Below are positions 32,982 to 44,292 of a stretch of 64,000 nucleotides of DNA, one piece after another (position 1 is the first letter of the stretch; each line of letters opens with the position of its first letter). Origin of the DNA: Paraphoma chrysanthemicola (lineage: Eukaryota; Ascomycota; Dothideomycetes; Pleosporales; Phaeosphaeriaceae); NCBI GenBank assembly GCA_020744225.1, contig JAGMWG010000014.1:682001-746000 (forward strand), given 5' to 3'. Both the position numbers and the translations under genes were made by a program. A model generated the notes under the pieces. It worked only from the letters and a program-made list of their open reading frames with translations, did not search any database and had not been told where the DNA came from.

Positions 32982-33650
32982 TTACGCCTCGCCCTTGATG
33001 ATTCTTCCAATAGCCGTCTTGACCAGCACCCACATGGGCCCGGCGTTGACCTCCTTGAGCGGGTGTGCGCCGCTTTCAAAACCACACGTCGTTTTCCACT
33101 TCTCCCTCCAACTCCGCTCCATATCCTTCTCCTTAAGTCGCATCAGCTGTCCTGCTCTTTTGCCTTGTCGTCTGTAGCCTCTCATGAATGCGTCCCATTC
33201 CGGCCTCTCCTTGACGAAGAGCACGACTCCGTTGCCCGCGTCAATGGGCTGACTCGCACTACATACTCGCGCTTCCCATGCACTGCCGACTTGCTGTAGC
33301 TTGAAGCTCTCCGTATGTAGGACGTAGTACCGCTTCTTCTTGCCGAATCTTGACGCCGCCTGGCTCGAGGGCGTGATCCAGCGCTCGGCACGTGAGTAAA
33401 TGCCGTCTGCGAGCGCGTCGTGAAGCATGTGGGACGGGATGTATTGTCGACATTGAAGGAGGAGCTTGTTACGTAGTAGTGAGAGATTGATGTCTGGGTG
33501 CTCAGTCGGAATTTGTGGCGTGTATGAGAGGAGTGCTTTACTGCCGGTGTGTGTTGAGCGACCTTGTGTTTTTGAGACGCGGCCGGATATGACAATCATA
33601 GGATTGCTGAACTGGTGGGCAGTCATGGTCTGTGTCTGTACAGGTGCCAT
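32982..33650 (-). CDS. Hypothetical conserved-looking protein, 222 residues
   Basis: A single-exon ORF with ATG 33648-33650. The sequence is protein-like throughout: an N-terminal MIVISGRVSKT strand, IPTEHPDINLSLLRNKLLLQC, a basic RFGKKKRYYVLHTESFKLQQVG, then a Trp/Arg/Lys-rich helix (FMRGYRRQGKRAGQLMRL) and a hydrophobic end (GPMWVLVKTAIGRIIKG). No signal peptide or known motif is seen. I do not recognise a family. Its antisense ORF (32922-33299) is shorter and unsupported. A nucleic-acid or membrane association is possible from the basic segments, but this is not shown. Confidence 0.55.
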   Translation of the reverse strand: MAPVQTQTMTAHQFSNPMIVISGRVSKTQGRSTHTGSKALLSYTPQIPTEHPDINLSLLRNKLLLQCRQYIPSHMLHDALADGIYSRAERWITPSSQAASRFGKKKRYYVLHTESFKLQQVGSAWEARVCSASQPIDAGNGVVLFVKERPEWDAFMRGYRRQGKRAGQLMRLKEKDMERSWREKWKTTCGFESGAHPLKEVNAGPMWVLVKTAIGRIIKGEA

Positions 33651-34767
33651 TGTGGCTGGGATTGTAGTGGCTGTTGTCTTTCGTGTGCAGTCGTGAAAGA
33701 AGTGGATTAGTTAGGAGCAATACTGGAGCGGCCGTGAGACTTTTAAGTAGTAAGAGCGAAGTTTCAAAATGCAGCCCCGAAAACAAAGTGCGGTCAGGGC
33801 CATCTTTAACCAAGATGCATCTGTCCAGAAGCGGCTTGGTACCGAAGAATCCAGCGGCAGGCGTGGCTCGGAAAACAGTCGGTCGTGCATATTCTGTAGT
33901 CCACGGATCCTGGCGCATAGTGGCAACCAAAGAAGGATAAGCGAGCGGTGCCGAACCTCACCGCACCAACGGATGCTTCTCTGTCCTGCAACACACAAAT
34001 GACGCTATGAATACAGAATGCCCTGTAATAATTGTCAAGGTCCAGGCCGACGAGTTCACCAGTGCATCTGTAGCCACTTCCTTCGAGTGCTCCATGCGAG
34101 CACAAGGCCTTGCCAATTTGCACCTGGACCTGATGACGTACCTCAACAGATCACTTAGAAGTATTATACGGAGATCATCACACCACGAACATGCGAAGTC
34201 TACAATGGTTCAGGTATCATTGTATAGTCGGTATCTAGGATAGAGTAGGAGGTAAGGAGGGCGTGAAGGTGGACGTGGTAAGAGCAAGTGAGGTGTCGAG
34301 GGAGAGTATTAGGAACAGGCATGGAGGGTAGAGTGAGGGAGGTAATGGTGTCGTCGTGGTCGAGCATGAGAATGATCTCGTCTTCTTCCTCTTCTTCTTC
34401 GCCAATTCCCCAGAATGAAAATGGATGCCGTATTTGCTCCGACAATAAAATGCCGCCAGCGAATATGCTATCCGGATATCAAAGCCATTAGTCATGACAT
34501 TCGTGACACGCTCAACCTGCTGTCAAACCTCTCCAAAGAGTCTGAAAGAACTGAGAATGCCCCTGAGCATCCCATGGTATCCATAAGGTGGCGCAAGAAA
34601 GGAGACGGTGCAGGTGACTGCTTTTCGATCCTATGTAGTGGACATGCCACTCTCCAGAGATCGTGTCCCCTGTAGACGATTTAGGTTGCTGAAGGCATCT
34701 TCACGCATACAGACGCGCGATATGCCAATGAATGAATCTGGGATGTCGGAAAATGGTAGACCACTTT
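33651..34767. other. 1.1-kb intergenic region
   Basis: Both strands carry only short ORFs that shadow each other. A (TTC)n-like run occurs near 34380-34402. No gene, RNA or repeat copy is recognised. Confidence 0.4.
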
Positions 34768-35924
34768 CTACTCCGCAGCTTGGCTGCGGCGCATCTTCTC
34801 GGCTTCGAGATTCTCGTACAGCAGATACAGAGCCTTTTCATTGGCCGTGGCACTGCCGGTGATGGTAAACATGCGCTCGCCAGTATCATCGTGAGGGGCC
34901 TTGGCGATGGAGATGCGAGCGCCAGAGGTCTTGCGAATCTCACTAATCTTGCTGCCGCCGCGTCCAATGATGCACCCAACCATGTCGGAGGGAATGCTGA
35001 TGTTTTGCGTCTGCAGTTCCACACCGTCTTCATCGTGCGTTGGGGGCGGCGGGCGGCTTGCGGCATCGGAGCCAGATCGGCGCGAGTACGACGTGGGCGG
35101 CGAGTCGCTGAAGTCGGCACCGTGACCAGTGCGGTTGTACGAACGACCGCCGCTGAGACCAGGAGCAGCGCCGCCGTTGGACAGAGGACTAGGCCCAACA
35201 CCTGGCTGGACCCTTACAGCAGGGTTGTAGAGAACAGTGCCATAGCCGCGCTCATGATCATCGATCAAGCATTTGCCAATTTCCAAAATGGCCTTTTCGA
35301 TGGCAGCCGGCGAACCCTGTACCTCGACGATGCGCTCAGTCGACTGAGGGAGCATTTCCTTTTGTGCGACCATGCGAACACCAGATGCGTCTTGGATCTG
35401 CTTGATCTTCAGGCCCTGGCGTCCGATGATGGTGCCCATTTGGTTGTGCGAGATGAGGAGGCGGATGGCTGTATTTGCAGGTCAGCGCATTTGAAGCTTG
35501 TGGAGCAACAGCACTTGGGGCGTAACTTACGATGAGTGCCATCGGTGCGGACCAACCCGCCCATACCCATCGCTGGCGCGCCATCGAGCAGGCCCTTTGC
35601 GACCAAGCCGTATGCCTTGGAGATGCCTGAGAGACTGCCGGTGACGGAGAGGACGCGGTCATGAACGCCTTGGACGACTTTGCTGACGCCGGCGCGCACG
35701 CCAGTCTCGTCGCGCAGGTCGGCCACGTTCTTGCCAGCCTTGCCTATGATGACGCCGGCCTCTTTGGAGGAGACAATGGCGCGCAGGGTGAGCTGCGAGT
35801 CGGCGTACTCTTGCTCAGTGCGCGGGGCAACGTCGCCTTCGCCGTCAATGTTGAGGCGGTCGAGCTGCTCAGCGACGCGACCGGCATCCTGGCCGGTGCC
35901 GGGCTGGGACTCTTCTGTGGACAT
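34768..35924 (-). CDS. Triple KH-domain RNA-binding protein (PBP2/HEK2/Rnc1-like)
   Basis: Predicted join of 35531-35924 and 34768-35468 gives 364 residues. Three KH domains each carry the GxxG loop: AGVIIGKAGKNV (about residue 54), MGTIIGRQGLKIK (about 142) and VGCIIGRGGSKI (about 297). The second is completed across the 62-nt intron (GTAAGT donor, TACAG acceptor, phase 1), giving THPIRLLISHNQ. A Gly/Ser/Arg/Tyr-rich linker separates KH2 and KH3. Fungal three-KH proteins of this build bind mRNA and control its stability or localisation. S. pombe Rnc1 is a MAPK target that stabilises phosphatase mRNA. Which yeast protein is the true orthologue cannot be settled here. The acidic N-terminus (VAEQLDRLNIDGEGD) starts at ATG 35924. 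Confidence 0.9.
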
Positions 35925-36820
35925 GTTGTAGGAATGGCCTGGGACGAGCTGCAGCTTCGGTCAGTGACGTAAGTTTGCGACGCGCCCGAACGCCGCACTC
36001 ACAAGAAGCCGGCGAGATCGAGAAGGGACCTAGGTGAGGTTTGTCGGGGGGCGCGTGAGAGGCCTTCAAATTATCGCGTCAAATGTGAGTGAGAGTTGAC
36101 GTGAAGCCGGGTTGCTGTGTTGAAGCAGCGACTCACAGGTGGGTTACGGAAGTGGCGGGGGAGGTGGTCGGTGCGGGCGGACCAAGAGGTGAGAAGGGAC
36201 AAGGGAGGCTGAGGGGCGGAGGTGGAGATTCGGGGAGGGAAGAGAAGAGTGGCGGAGAGGTGTGTTGGCGGAATCGTGTTATGCAGATGGTGGTGACAGT
36301 GTGCAGCGGGCTCAGGCACAGGCACAGGCACAGGACAATGGGCAATATTTGGGAGACAGGTCGTAGTCGCCTTAGCGAAGCAGGCGAGCCTTGCCGTATT
36401 GAATGGAATGCGCGTGCAACTGGGGAGGCGCTATGGGATAATTGGCGCAGGACATTGTAGCAGCTGCATCTTGCCGTCACAGCAATCACACTGCATTGAA
36501 TTAGCCCAGCTGGCAGTTGTGTGGTTGCGTCGACTTTCGCGCGCAGCTCGCGCCCCATCCGCACTGAGCCCCGCTTTAACCACCGCTGAAGCCTCCTCAC
36601 GATGATACTGGTCCGACAATGCAAGCGCCTTTGTTTGCTAACTTGACGTATATACAAACCTCACTGAAGTCATTTATGCCTTCCCACTTGAAGACGTGTC
36701 GTATGCAAACGAAGCTCAAGCCACTGATTGGCTTCGACACAGCCGACTTCGACAGCAACAACCTGAGACCTGCCAACACCGCCCAATGCAGCCGTCACGC
36801 TCAAACGCCTCGTGCAAACA
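35925..36820. other. KH-gene promoter region with CAGGCA run
   Basis: About 0.9 kb. A short tandem CAGGCA array is at about 36312-36334, and the region is purine-rich on + at 36140-36260. The 174-codon minus ORF here is low complexity (Pro/Ser/Leu) and unsupported. Confidence 0.4.
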
Positions 36821-38087
36821 CTACTTCTGCGCCTCAAACACGACCTTCTGTACCTTCATCTTGTCAAAGATGTCGTAGCCCTCGACAGCCTCGCTAAGGG
36901 GCATGATCTTATCCGCCATGAAGCTGGATCATGTTAGTGAAGTATAGTTTTGGGTGACCTAGAATACTTACCCCAGCTTGTCCTGGTGACGCTTCAGGCT
37001 TGCGAGCGCCTCCGGGAACACGCTTCGTACTGGGCATCGACCCATTTGCACCCTAACGTTCTTGCCATATGCCTCGTTGCCGGTCCAGGGGATTTCGCCG
37101 TTGTGCACACCCACACTGGAAATAACGCCCCATGGCCGTACTAGCTCGAATCCCATGCGCAGTGCTGGCGACAGACCGACCACTTCGACAACAACATCCG
37201 CTCCACGGCCATCCGTCAGCTCCTTGACGCGCTTGTCGAGGCCTTCGCGGTCAGTCTGAAAGTTCCATGGCTCGGCACCCAGAGACTTGGCGAGTTCTAG
37301 ACGTGATGGCACCGAGTCTACCGCGAGAATCTTCTTGGGGTTAAAGTCGGTCAAGTTGAGGAGGGCACAAAGAGCGACAGGACCACATCCTATGAGAACG
37401 ACCACACTGTCCTTGATTTCCTCAGGAGTAGAGTGCTTGAACCCGTTCTGTGCGGCAAACATGCCTGTAGCCGTGCATTAGCAAAATCGCCGTTGGCAAA
37501 CATGGGTACTGCCACAGACCTGTGGGGAAAATGTCGGCCATTAGTACCAACGCAGATCCCTCGATGTCGGATGGGGCCTTCACTACCGTTGAATCTGCGA
37601 GCGGCACGCGCACATACTCAGCTTGAGCGCCGTCCAGTGGCACACTCCCAAATAGCAAGCACTTGGTACAGCGAGAGGAATAGCCGTGCGTGCAATAGAA
37701 GCACTCGCCGCAGGATGTCGTAAATGGCGACACAACGTGATCGCCCACCTGCAGGTTCTTCACCGACGAGCCCACCTCGTGGACGTGACCAGTAAATTCA
37801 TGACCCATAATAAAGTCAGTCCCTGAAGGCTGGTGGCCGCGGTAAACGTGAAGTTCACTGCAAGTATTAGTGGCGTAAGGACATGGTGCAGATTTGGTCG
37901 TTGTACCTCCCGCACAAAGCCGTCTGTGATAATGTCAGCTGGATTTATTGAGCGAGTCACACGGCAGTACCTTGTCAACTTTGACAATTATATCGGTAGC
38001 ATCTTTGATCTTTGGCAATGGGCGGTCTTCGATCACTACTTTGCCCGGACCCTTGAACACTACCGCCTTCATTGTCTCTTTTGCCAT
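36821..38087 (-). CDS. Zinc-dependent alcohol dehydrogenase family protein (five exons, one of 17 nt)
   Basis: Predicted join of 37971-38087, 37907-37923, 37520-37857, 36972-37464 and 36821-36923 gives 355 residues, normal for medium-chain zinc dehydrogenases. Catalytic zinc ligands are Cys43, His64 and Glu65 (LCGSE ... GHEF). Structural zinc ligands are Cys94, 97, 100 and 108 (SCGECFYCTHGYSSRC). The nucleotide fold follows at VVVLIGCGPVALCALLNL with an acidic end of strand 2 (AVDSVPSR). The product oxidises an alcohol or related substrate with NAD(P)+. The sequence resembles the threonine/sorbitol-like branch rather than yeast ADH1. Exon 2 is only 17 nt but encodes the catalytic Cys43, and both flanking introns have normal borders. 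The end KVQKVVFEAQK is typical. A perfect CCTACCCCGCC inverted repeat sits about 185 bp above the start. Confidence 0.9.
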
Positions 38088-38270
38088 GATGCAATGGTAT
38101 CAGTGAGATGAAATGTGGAAATTTAAGAATTCGGGGTGGAAAAAGAAATGGATGGAAAGGTTTGATGGCGAGGGGTGCTAAGTGGAGAGTATGAGTAGAT
38201 ATGGAATTCCGGCTTCGGACGACACAAGCTCGTCTCACGGGAGCTGCTTCGATGATGATGCGGAAGGAGG

Positions 38271-38304
38271 CCTACCCCGCCGAGGTTCGATTGGGCGGGG
38301 TAGG
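38271..38304. promoter_or_regulatory. Perfect 11-bp inverted repeat, CCTACCCCGCC/GGCGGGGTAGG
   Basis: The left arm is 38271-38281 and the right arm 38294-38304, with a 12-nt spacer. It lies about 185 bp upstream of the alcohol dehydrogenase start. GCGGGG inside each arm fits the CreA carbon-repressor consensus SYGGRG, and paired CreA sites are known to be the effective form in Aspergillus. A transcriptional hairpin is less likely at this distance above the gene. Binding is inferred. Confidence 0.6.
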
Positions 38305-38744
38305 GGGATCACGAATGGGGGAACAACAGTAGTGTGTTTGCCAATGCCGTCGAATCCTACCATATCAGGAGATTGTAACTGTACATAAGGCGCGTGTCCC
38401 TGATGTTCATGTTCGGATTAGCCTCGCGATTATGTCAGAAGTGAGTGTCGCAATGTGAACTGTTGCAGGGACATGCTGTGGTGCGCTGCGCGCTTGCATT
38501 GCACTATATTTGCAGGCTAAGAAACGTCCACGCCAAGAGCATGGGCAGTCTTTCGACGTGGTCAAGATGGAACGAGAGATGTGGAGCAGACATACCAAAG
38601 CAGATCCGTTTCCATTTGCCCTGCCGGTACGCCGCTCTTGATATGGCCCCCAAAACCCCCCCTAACCGTGCCAGATTGTACCCAATGCCAGATATAACTC
38701 CAGAAAGATGCGCATCGTCCCTGCGTCCAGCTGCCTACCGTCGC
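38305..38744. other. Intergenic between alcohol dehydrogenase promoter and Yippee stop
   Basis: About 440 bp holding the distal promoter of the dehydrogenase and the 3' region of the Yippee gene. The long plus ORF starting at 38445 is mainly the antisense shadow of Yippee. Confidence 0.4.
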
Positions 38745-39128
38745 TCACGTCACCGAGCACAGCAGCTCTGCCTCGAGAATGAACTTGCCCTCTTTGTACT
38801 TCTCGCTGGCCTCGTAGGCCTTGTCATACTTCCAGCCGACCGTCTCCTTACATTGGCGACAGTGAATGTCGCGGACAATGTGGCGGCCGGTGGTCATGTT
38901 GCGCTCGTTGGGCTCCGACTCGGTGACGTTGACAACGCTGTCGAACAGGTACGCCTTGCCGTGCTGGCCGCGGAAGTTCTGTGCATGTTAGCCACTCTCG
39001 GCGGGGACTTCGCCTGGAGCTGGACGTACTCGGCTCAAGATGTCATCGTGGTTGGACAGATGCGTCTTGCAGTTCTTGCAGCCGTATATGCGCGACGAGT
39101 TCAGGTAGATGTTGTAGGAGAGGCCCAT
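38745..39128 (-). CDS. moh1: Yippee family zinc-binding protein (Moh1-like)
   Basis: Predicted join of 39030-39128 and 38745-38978 gives 110 residues, the usual Yippee length. The fold's two zinc pairs are Cys17-Cys20 (GCKNC) and Cys73-Cys76 (HCRQC). Family blocks RNFRGQHGKAYLF, TTGRHIVRDIHC and VGWKYDKAYEASEKYKEGKF are all present. The 51-nt intron (GTACGT donor, CACAG acceptor) separates ILSR from NFRG in phase 0. Yippee proteins are small, highly conserved cereblon-like folds. Yeast Moh1 is linked to stationary-phase survival and mammalian YPEL5 to the GID/CTLH ubiquitin ligase. The gene was not visible as a continuous ORF because both exons are short. Confidence 0.93.
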
Positions 39129-40412
39129 CCTGGCGGGGTCGCGGCTATATGCGATGTCTGCGGGTGAGTATATGGAGATGTGGTGTTGCGGTGCCTTCGC
39201 TGAGCGAAGTTGCAGCTGCTATCGGACTTGCGTTCTCCTGTCCGTGTGACCAAGGACAAGCAGAGAATTGGTGGAACTGGTTCCGCGTTGGGACACAAAG
39301 TGTGGGTGCAGTGCTGCCCGTGTTCGCGCAGAGGCCGCGCTCACAGCCTGGTCTAAGTGTGTGAAGTACTCAAGTTGAGTACGAAGTAAGCTGCGGGCAG
39401 GGTTGCGGGATCTGAGTTGCGGAGGTAAGCGCCGTTTCGAGCGATGACGAAGGCACGGGGGTACTTGGGTCGTGGCGAGAGCACCAACAGCCCTTCGACC
39501 AGGACTCCGAACAGGCAGAATGAATCCTGGACGCCGTCTTGATGTGTCGATGCAAGTTGTTTGACGGTTTAATGGACGGCGAACCAGCAACGTCGCCCGG
39601 TGGCTGATTGGCTGGGCGGCATCGCACATGGCTTCATCCGGTAATTCTTTTGGACTTCCATGATACTGTGTACGGTCGCTGCACAGGTCATTGCAGCACA
39701 TGCACACTGCATCGGACCGGACTTGCTCAAGAAGAGTCGAGCCATTCATGGCCCTCGTCTTCACTTGGCCGAGTGCTGCATGCTCGTCAATGTCTCTGCA
39801 CCCGCAAACAAGGCGCGTTTTGCATTGGCGCACAAAGAAAAGGCTGGCTGCGGGAAGAACAGCTCATCACGGCGAATGTGCGAACATGACAACGGCCATC
39901 AGGACTGGTGGTGGTGTGTATTGAAGCGCATGCATGCTGCTGTTGTCACTGTGGTGATGCTGCAGACCCCAGCCTCGCTGATTGGCATTGGGCGATTTTC
40001 TGAAGAGTTTCTCACGTCGGCGCGTCAACGGTGAACCATATCTGCAACAAACATGGCCCACAGATCTGGCACGAGAGATGATTTGGCCTCGTCAAGCTGC
40101 CGACCGTCGACATCAGAGCCTCAAGACCAATGGCGAGCCCGCCCTGCTGCCCGGCTGGGAAAGACTGGCGGCGGCGGCGATGATTGGTGTCTGCGGAGCA
40201 TAATCTCAGCCCCAGCCTTCGATGCACGAGCGCTGCGGCTTGACTCTGTGGCACCCGTCTAGCGGGCGTACCCTCGCTGGTGGAAGCTTCTAGCAACATT
40301 TTTACGGCAGCTATCCCAAACTTTTTGTGTGCGTGCCGCAGTTCAACCAAAGTCGCTGCAGCGAACTAGATCCCGTTACACCAAAGGCCGCGACCAGTCC
40401 GTCTTCGCCTCC
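39129..40412. promoter_or_regulatory. Divergent promoter region, Yippee / DnaJ
   Basis: About 1.3 kb between two head-to-head starts. Several CCAAT/ATTGG boxes are visible (near 39607, 39979 and 40181). A heat-shock-like GAAGCTTC lies at 40283. The 204-codon minus ORF at 39219-39833 is Arg/Pro/Cys-rich without a domain and is not accepted. Confidence 0.45.
40283..40290. promoter_or_regulatory. Heat-shock-element-like inverted GAAnnTTC
   Basis: GAAGCTTC is followed by TAGCAA, giving two perfect HSE units and one with a single mismatch (GCA for GAA). It is about 125 bp upstream of the DnaJ co-chaperone ATG, a plausible Hsf1 site for a chaperone gene. This is an inference from motif and position. 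Confidence 0.4.
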
Positions 40413-42644
40413 ATGGTTCTTCCCTCTCTATTCACCAAACACTCCAAGAAGTCGAAGAGCCACGAGGTGCCCCATCTGGCCCCCCACAGCCCGGCGAGCA
40501 GCAATCCAGGCACCCCTCCGTCGTCGCCCGACAAGAGCACCCATTCACGTGTGCGAGACCGGGAGCGGGAGCGCACTAGCAGCCGCCGCTCGCAGTCGAA
40601 TAATTCAAACTCCCACGCGAACGCGAACGCCCACGCCTACTCGTCCCGCCGCTCGTCCAAGTACGACGACGACTCGCACCCGCTGAACCTGCCCCCCGAG
40701 CAGCGGAAGCGCTTCTCGCACTCGGCCATGTCCGCCATGGCCGACCAGCCCTCGCCCGTCGACGTGCCCATGGTCGACCGGGACACGTCGTCGTCGCCCG
40801 CGCCCTCGAGCCCGGCCGCCGCGCACACGCCCAAGCCGAACGGCGTCAACGGCCACGACGACAGCAGGCCGGCACCCCCGCCGCACCGGTACACGACGAG
40901 CCCGCCGCCGCAGGGCACCAACTACGCCGCCACGCCCGAGGCTGCCACCCCGCCCGCAGAGCCGCCCACAATCGACGCCGAGGAGTACAAGGCGGCGGGC
41001 AACAAGTTCTTCAAGATCAAGGACTACCCCGCCGCCATCAAGGAGTACTCGAAAGGTGCGTCACAGTCCCACTGAATGTAGCGTGCGGCCCGCGTGCAGA
41101 GCCTCTTCGACGGGCCCTGCACCACCGCACACAAAGCAGACACCCGCGCTAATCATCCGCAGCAATCGAGGCCGACCCCAAAAATGCCACCTACTACTCG
41201 AACCGCGCCGCCGCCTTCATCTCTGCGAACCGCTTCTACGAGGCCCTCGAGGACTGCAAGATGGCCGACGAGCTGGACCCCGACAACATGAAAATCCTGC
41301 TGCGGTTAGGGCGTGTCTACACGAGCCTAGGGCGGCCCGACGAGGCCATCGACGTGTACAACCAGATCAATGCCACAGCCAAGGACATGCAGCCTGCGCG
41401 GAACATGCAGAAGCACCTGCGCATGGCCGAGGAGACTTCGCGGAACGAGGGCTCTGGCTCAATGGTCATCTATGCGCTGAACGAGGCTGAGAAGGGCCTC
41501 GGCGTTGCTGTGGACAGGCCGCGGAAATGGCAGCTCATGCGGGGAGAGGCACATCTGCGCATGGGCAACCCCAATGCGCTGGGCGAGGCGCAGAACGTGG
41601 TCATGTCGATACTGCGGAACAACAACCAGGACCCCGACGCGCTAGTGCTGAGGGGCCGCATACTGTACGCACAGGGCGAGAACGACAAGGCGATGCAGCA
41701 CTTTAGGCAAGCGCTCAGCTGCGACCCCGACTTCAAGGCTGCTGTCAAGTATCTGCGCATGGTACAGAAGCTAGAGCGGATGAAGTCGGACGGAAATGCC
41801 TCGTTCAAGGCTGGGCGCTACCAGCAGGCTGTCGACACTTATACCGAGGCTCTCGAAGTCGATCCTTCAAACAAGAACACCAATTCCAAGATCCTGCAAA
41901 ACCGGGCGCTCTGCAACTCGAGGTTAAAGAATTGGAAGGCCGCAGTTGCAGACTGCGACAAGGCTCTCGAGCTCGACCCGGGCTACACCAAGGCACGGAA
42001 AACCAGAGCAAAGGCATTGGGCGAGTCAGGAAACTGGGACGAGGCCATTCGCGAGCTCAAGGCCATCCACGAGGCAAACCCCGCAGAGCCGGGCATTGCC
42101 AAGGAGATTCGCGATGCTGAATTGGAACTCAAGAAGAGCAAGCGCAAGGACTACTACAAGATCCTTGGCCTCGAGAAGGACTGCACCGAACAGGAAGTCA
42201 AGAAGGCATACCGTAAATTAGCCATCATACATCACCCTGACAAGAATCCTGGTGATGAGGAGGCTGCCGAGCGCTTCAAGGAGATTCAGGAAGCTCACGA
42301 GACCTTGAGCGACTCACAAAAACGTGCTCGATACGATTCTGGCGAAGATCTTATCGACCCGTCCGACATGTTTGGTGGCGGGGGTGGCATGGGTGGTGGT
42401 ATGCCTGGCGGCATCGACCCTGAAATCTGTGAGTTTCTCTTCTGTGAGCAAACTTATGTATTTACTGACAAATGTCATAGTGATGCAGATGTTCGGCGGT
42501 ATGGGAGGCGGAGGCATGGGCGGCGGCCGCGGTGGTGGAGGTGGCTTCCACTTCAGCAATGGGGGTGGAAGTCCCTTCGGAGGAATGGGTGGCATGCCTG
42601 GTGGCCAACGAAGAGGTGGACCGCCCGGCGGATTCCCATTTTGA
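40413..42644 (+). CDS. TPR-repeat DnaJ co-chaperone (DNAJC7/TPR2 type)
   Basis: Predicted join of 40413-41055, 41163-42428 and 42481-42644 gives 690 residues. It has a Ser/Pro/Arg-rich N-terminal 185 residues, then a TPR array (about 190-530; EEYKAAGNKFFKIKDYPAAIKEYSK, ATYYSNRAAAFISANRFYEAL, KSDGNASFKAGRYQQAVDTY). A J domain (about 545-610) with HPD at about 573-575 (KDYYKILGL ... IIHHPDKNPGD) comes next, and a Gly/Met/Phe-rich tail ends GGFPF. This order matches animal DNAJC7/TPR2, which moves clients between Hsp90 and Hsp70 in the cytosol. Introns are 107 and 52 nt, both phase 1. The first falls inside TPR1 between EYSK and AIEADP and restores it. The first exon is unusually C-rich in third positions. 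Confidence 0.93.
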
Positions 42645-43270
42645 TGAATCGATCACATGGACTTCAACCTCCTCACGGCTCTCGCAGACAAGAATGCCTG
42701 GGATCTGCGCTTCGAGCCTTCCGCTTCGCCCTTCGTTCAATCCGGGGAGCAACCCTTTATTTCGACTTCATGTCAATACTAGCGCGATTCTTTACCAGGT
42801 TTCATCTACGGCGTTGGGTACACAGGCAGCGCGAGCAGCGGCGGACTCGCAGCGGTATAGAATCAGCAAGAGAGCGAACAGCATGGACCTTGACATATTT
42901 GCGTTGACCACCATCATCAGCATTGCCTGGCGTCTCTCATTCGTAGCATCTGTGTGTACAATTGATGTAAGAAAAGAACAATCGAGTCCTTCACCGGCAC
43001 AGAAGTATCATGATCTGATCTTACCATCCTATATCTCCTTGAAATCGCTTGTGAATCTTTCCAACTTACTCTAATTGCGGATAATTTTAATGGCCTATAC
43101 GGCAGATCCAACCCGAAAAGGCTGAATCAGTTCTCAAGGACATTAGTTTTAACATTGACAAGATGATAGTACCGATCCTTTCAATGTTCCGAAAGGCAGC
43201 CCATGAGTCCACGAGACGCGAGTGAAGGAAATAGGGTTGTATCTGCCACAACATTGGACAGAAAAAGGTC
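42645..43270. other. Convergent 3' intergenic space
   Basis: About 625 bp between the DnaJ stop (+) and the SDR stop (-). No gene is supported. The plus ORF at 42532-43074 begins inside the DnaJ exon in another frame. Confidence 0.45.
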
Positions 43271-44292
43271 TTACGATCGTGCTTTGGGTAACGTATATCC
43301 ACCCATATCGTCGAAGAACTTCCCACCCTTGGCCATTACATCCGCAATCTCCTCGCCAAGCCATTCTTTCGTGAGCGCTGTCCTCGCCGTCTCAATCTCC
43401 TTGACAAGACTTCCCGCAACCTGCACATACCGTAAGCCTCTACCATGTGCGAATACATATCTCCACTCACCAATAAGCTATGCCCCCTACTCTCGTCATC
43501 AACACTCGTCTCAACAATAACCCTCGCAACCCCCTCCACCGTATTCGCGGGCAGGCCTCGTTGCATCCACTGTTCCGCGTATCCAGTCGTGATGTACGTC
43601 GGAGTAAAGAAAGGCGCAACAACATTAACACGTACACCTAGTTCATTTGCTTTCCTTTGCGAGGCGCGAGCGAGACCGACGACACCGTGTTTGGAAGAGA
43701 TGTATGACACCACGCCGGTGCCGCCGAAATATCCAGATGTGCTGGCAATGAGAACAACTGAGCCTTTTGACCCGGACCGATCCGGACGGTTGCCAGCCAT
43801 AGTGTGCATGGCAAGACGGAGGGCTGGGGCGTGTTAGTTGCGAAGTGAGCGCGTGGGGTGGGGGTGGATGGACGTACTGTTCATCGTTCCTTTAAGATTG
43901 ACGTCGATGATTTTATATGCTTCAAGTGGCTCTTTAAGTTCTCCTTGCTCGTCTTCTTCAAAGTCAAAAAAGCCCTTGCTTTCCATGAGACCTGCATTTG
44001 CTACCACGATATCAACTTGGCCGAATCGAGTCTTTGTTTCGCGGATGAGTGATTGCATGTTCGACCAATTAGTAATATCTGTTGGGTGATACATGGTTCT
44101 TCCAGACTCTGGAAGTGAGGATATGAGTGTTTCTGCTGTATTCTTAGAGAATGGAAGATCTGCTATTACGACGTTGCAGCCTGAGGCGTGGTATGCGCGG
44201 ATGGTTTGAGCGCCAATGCCTCCTGCGCCGCCTGTGACGATGACGGTTTTGGGCATGCCATTTGATAATTGGAAAGCTGTCGAGGCCATCAT
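43271..44292 (-). CDS. Short-chain dehydrogenase/reductase, classical type
   Basis: Predicted join of 43878-44292, 43471-43823 and 43271-43420 gives 305 residues. The cofactor motif TGGAGGIG is at residues 20-27, followed by the aspartate-ended strand VVIADLP that favours NAD(H). NAG is near 107, the serine strand is VVLIASTSGYF (about 161-171), and the catalytic pair is Tyr179-x3-Lys183 (SYISSKHG). The 54-nt intron joins NLKGTMN to TLRLAMH. The 50-nt intron moves the frame so that the chain ends HSLLVAGSLVKEIETARTAL ... DDMGGYTLPKARS; without it the frame degenerates. The substrate is unknown. The gene is head to head with the CMD-like gene (394 bp between starts), suggesting shared control. 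Confidence 0.9.

Noticed and set aside
36133..36657. Minus ORF of 174 codons above the KH gene
   Set aside because: Pro/Ser/Leu low complexity in a purine-rich promoter, with no domain.
39219..39833. Minus ORF of 204 codons upstream of Yippee
   Set aside because: Arg/Cys/Pro-rich with no domain, its plus-strand shadows are nearly as long, and it lies in a divergent promoter.
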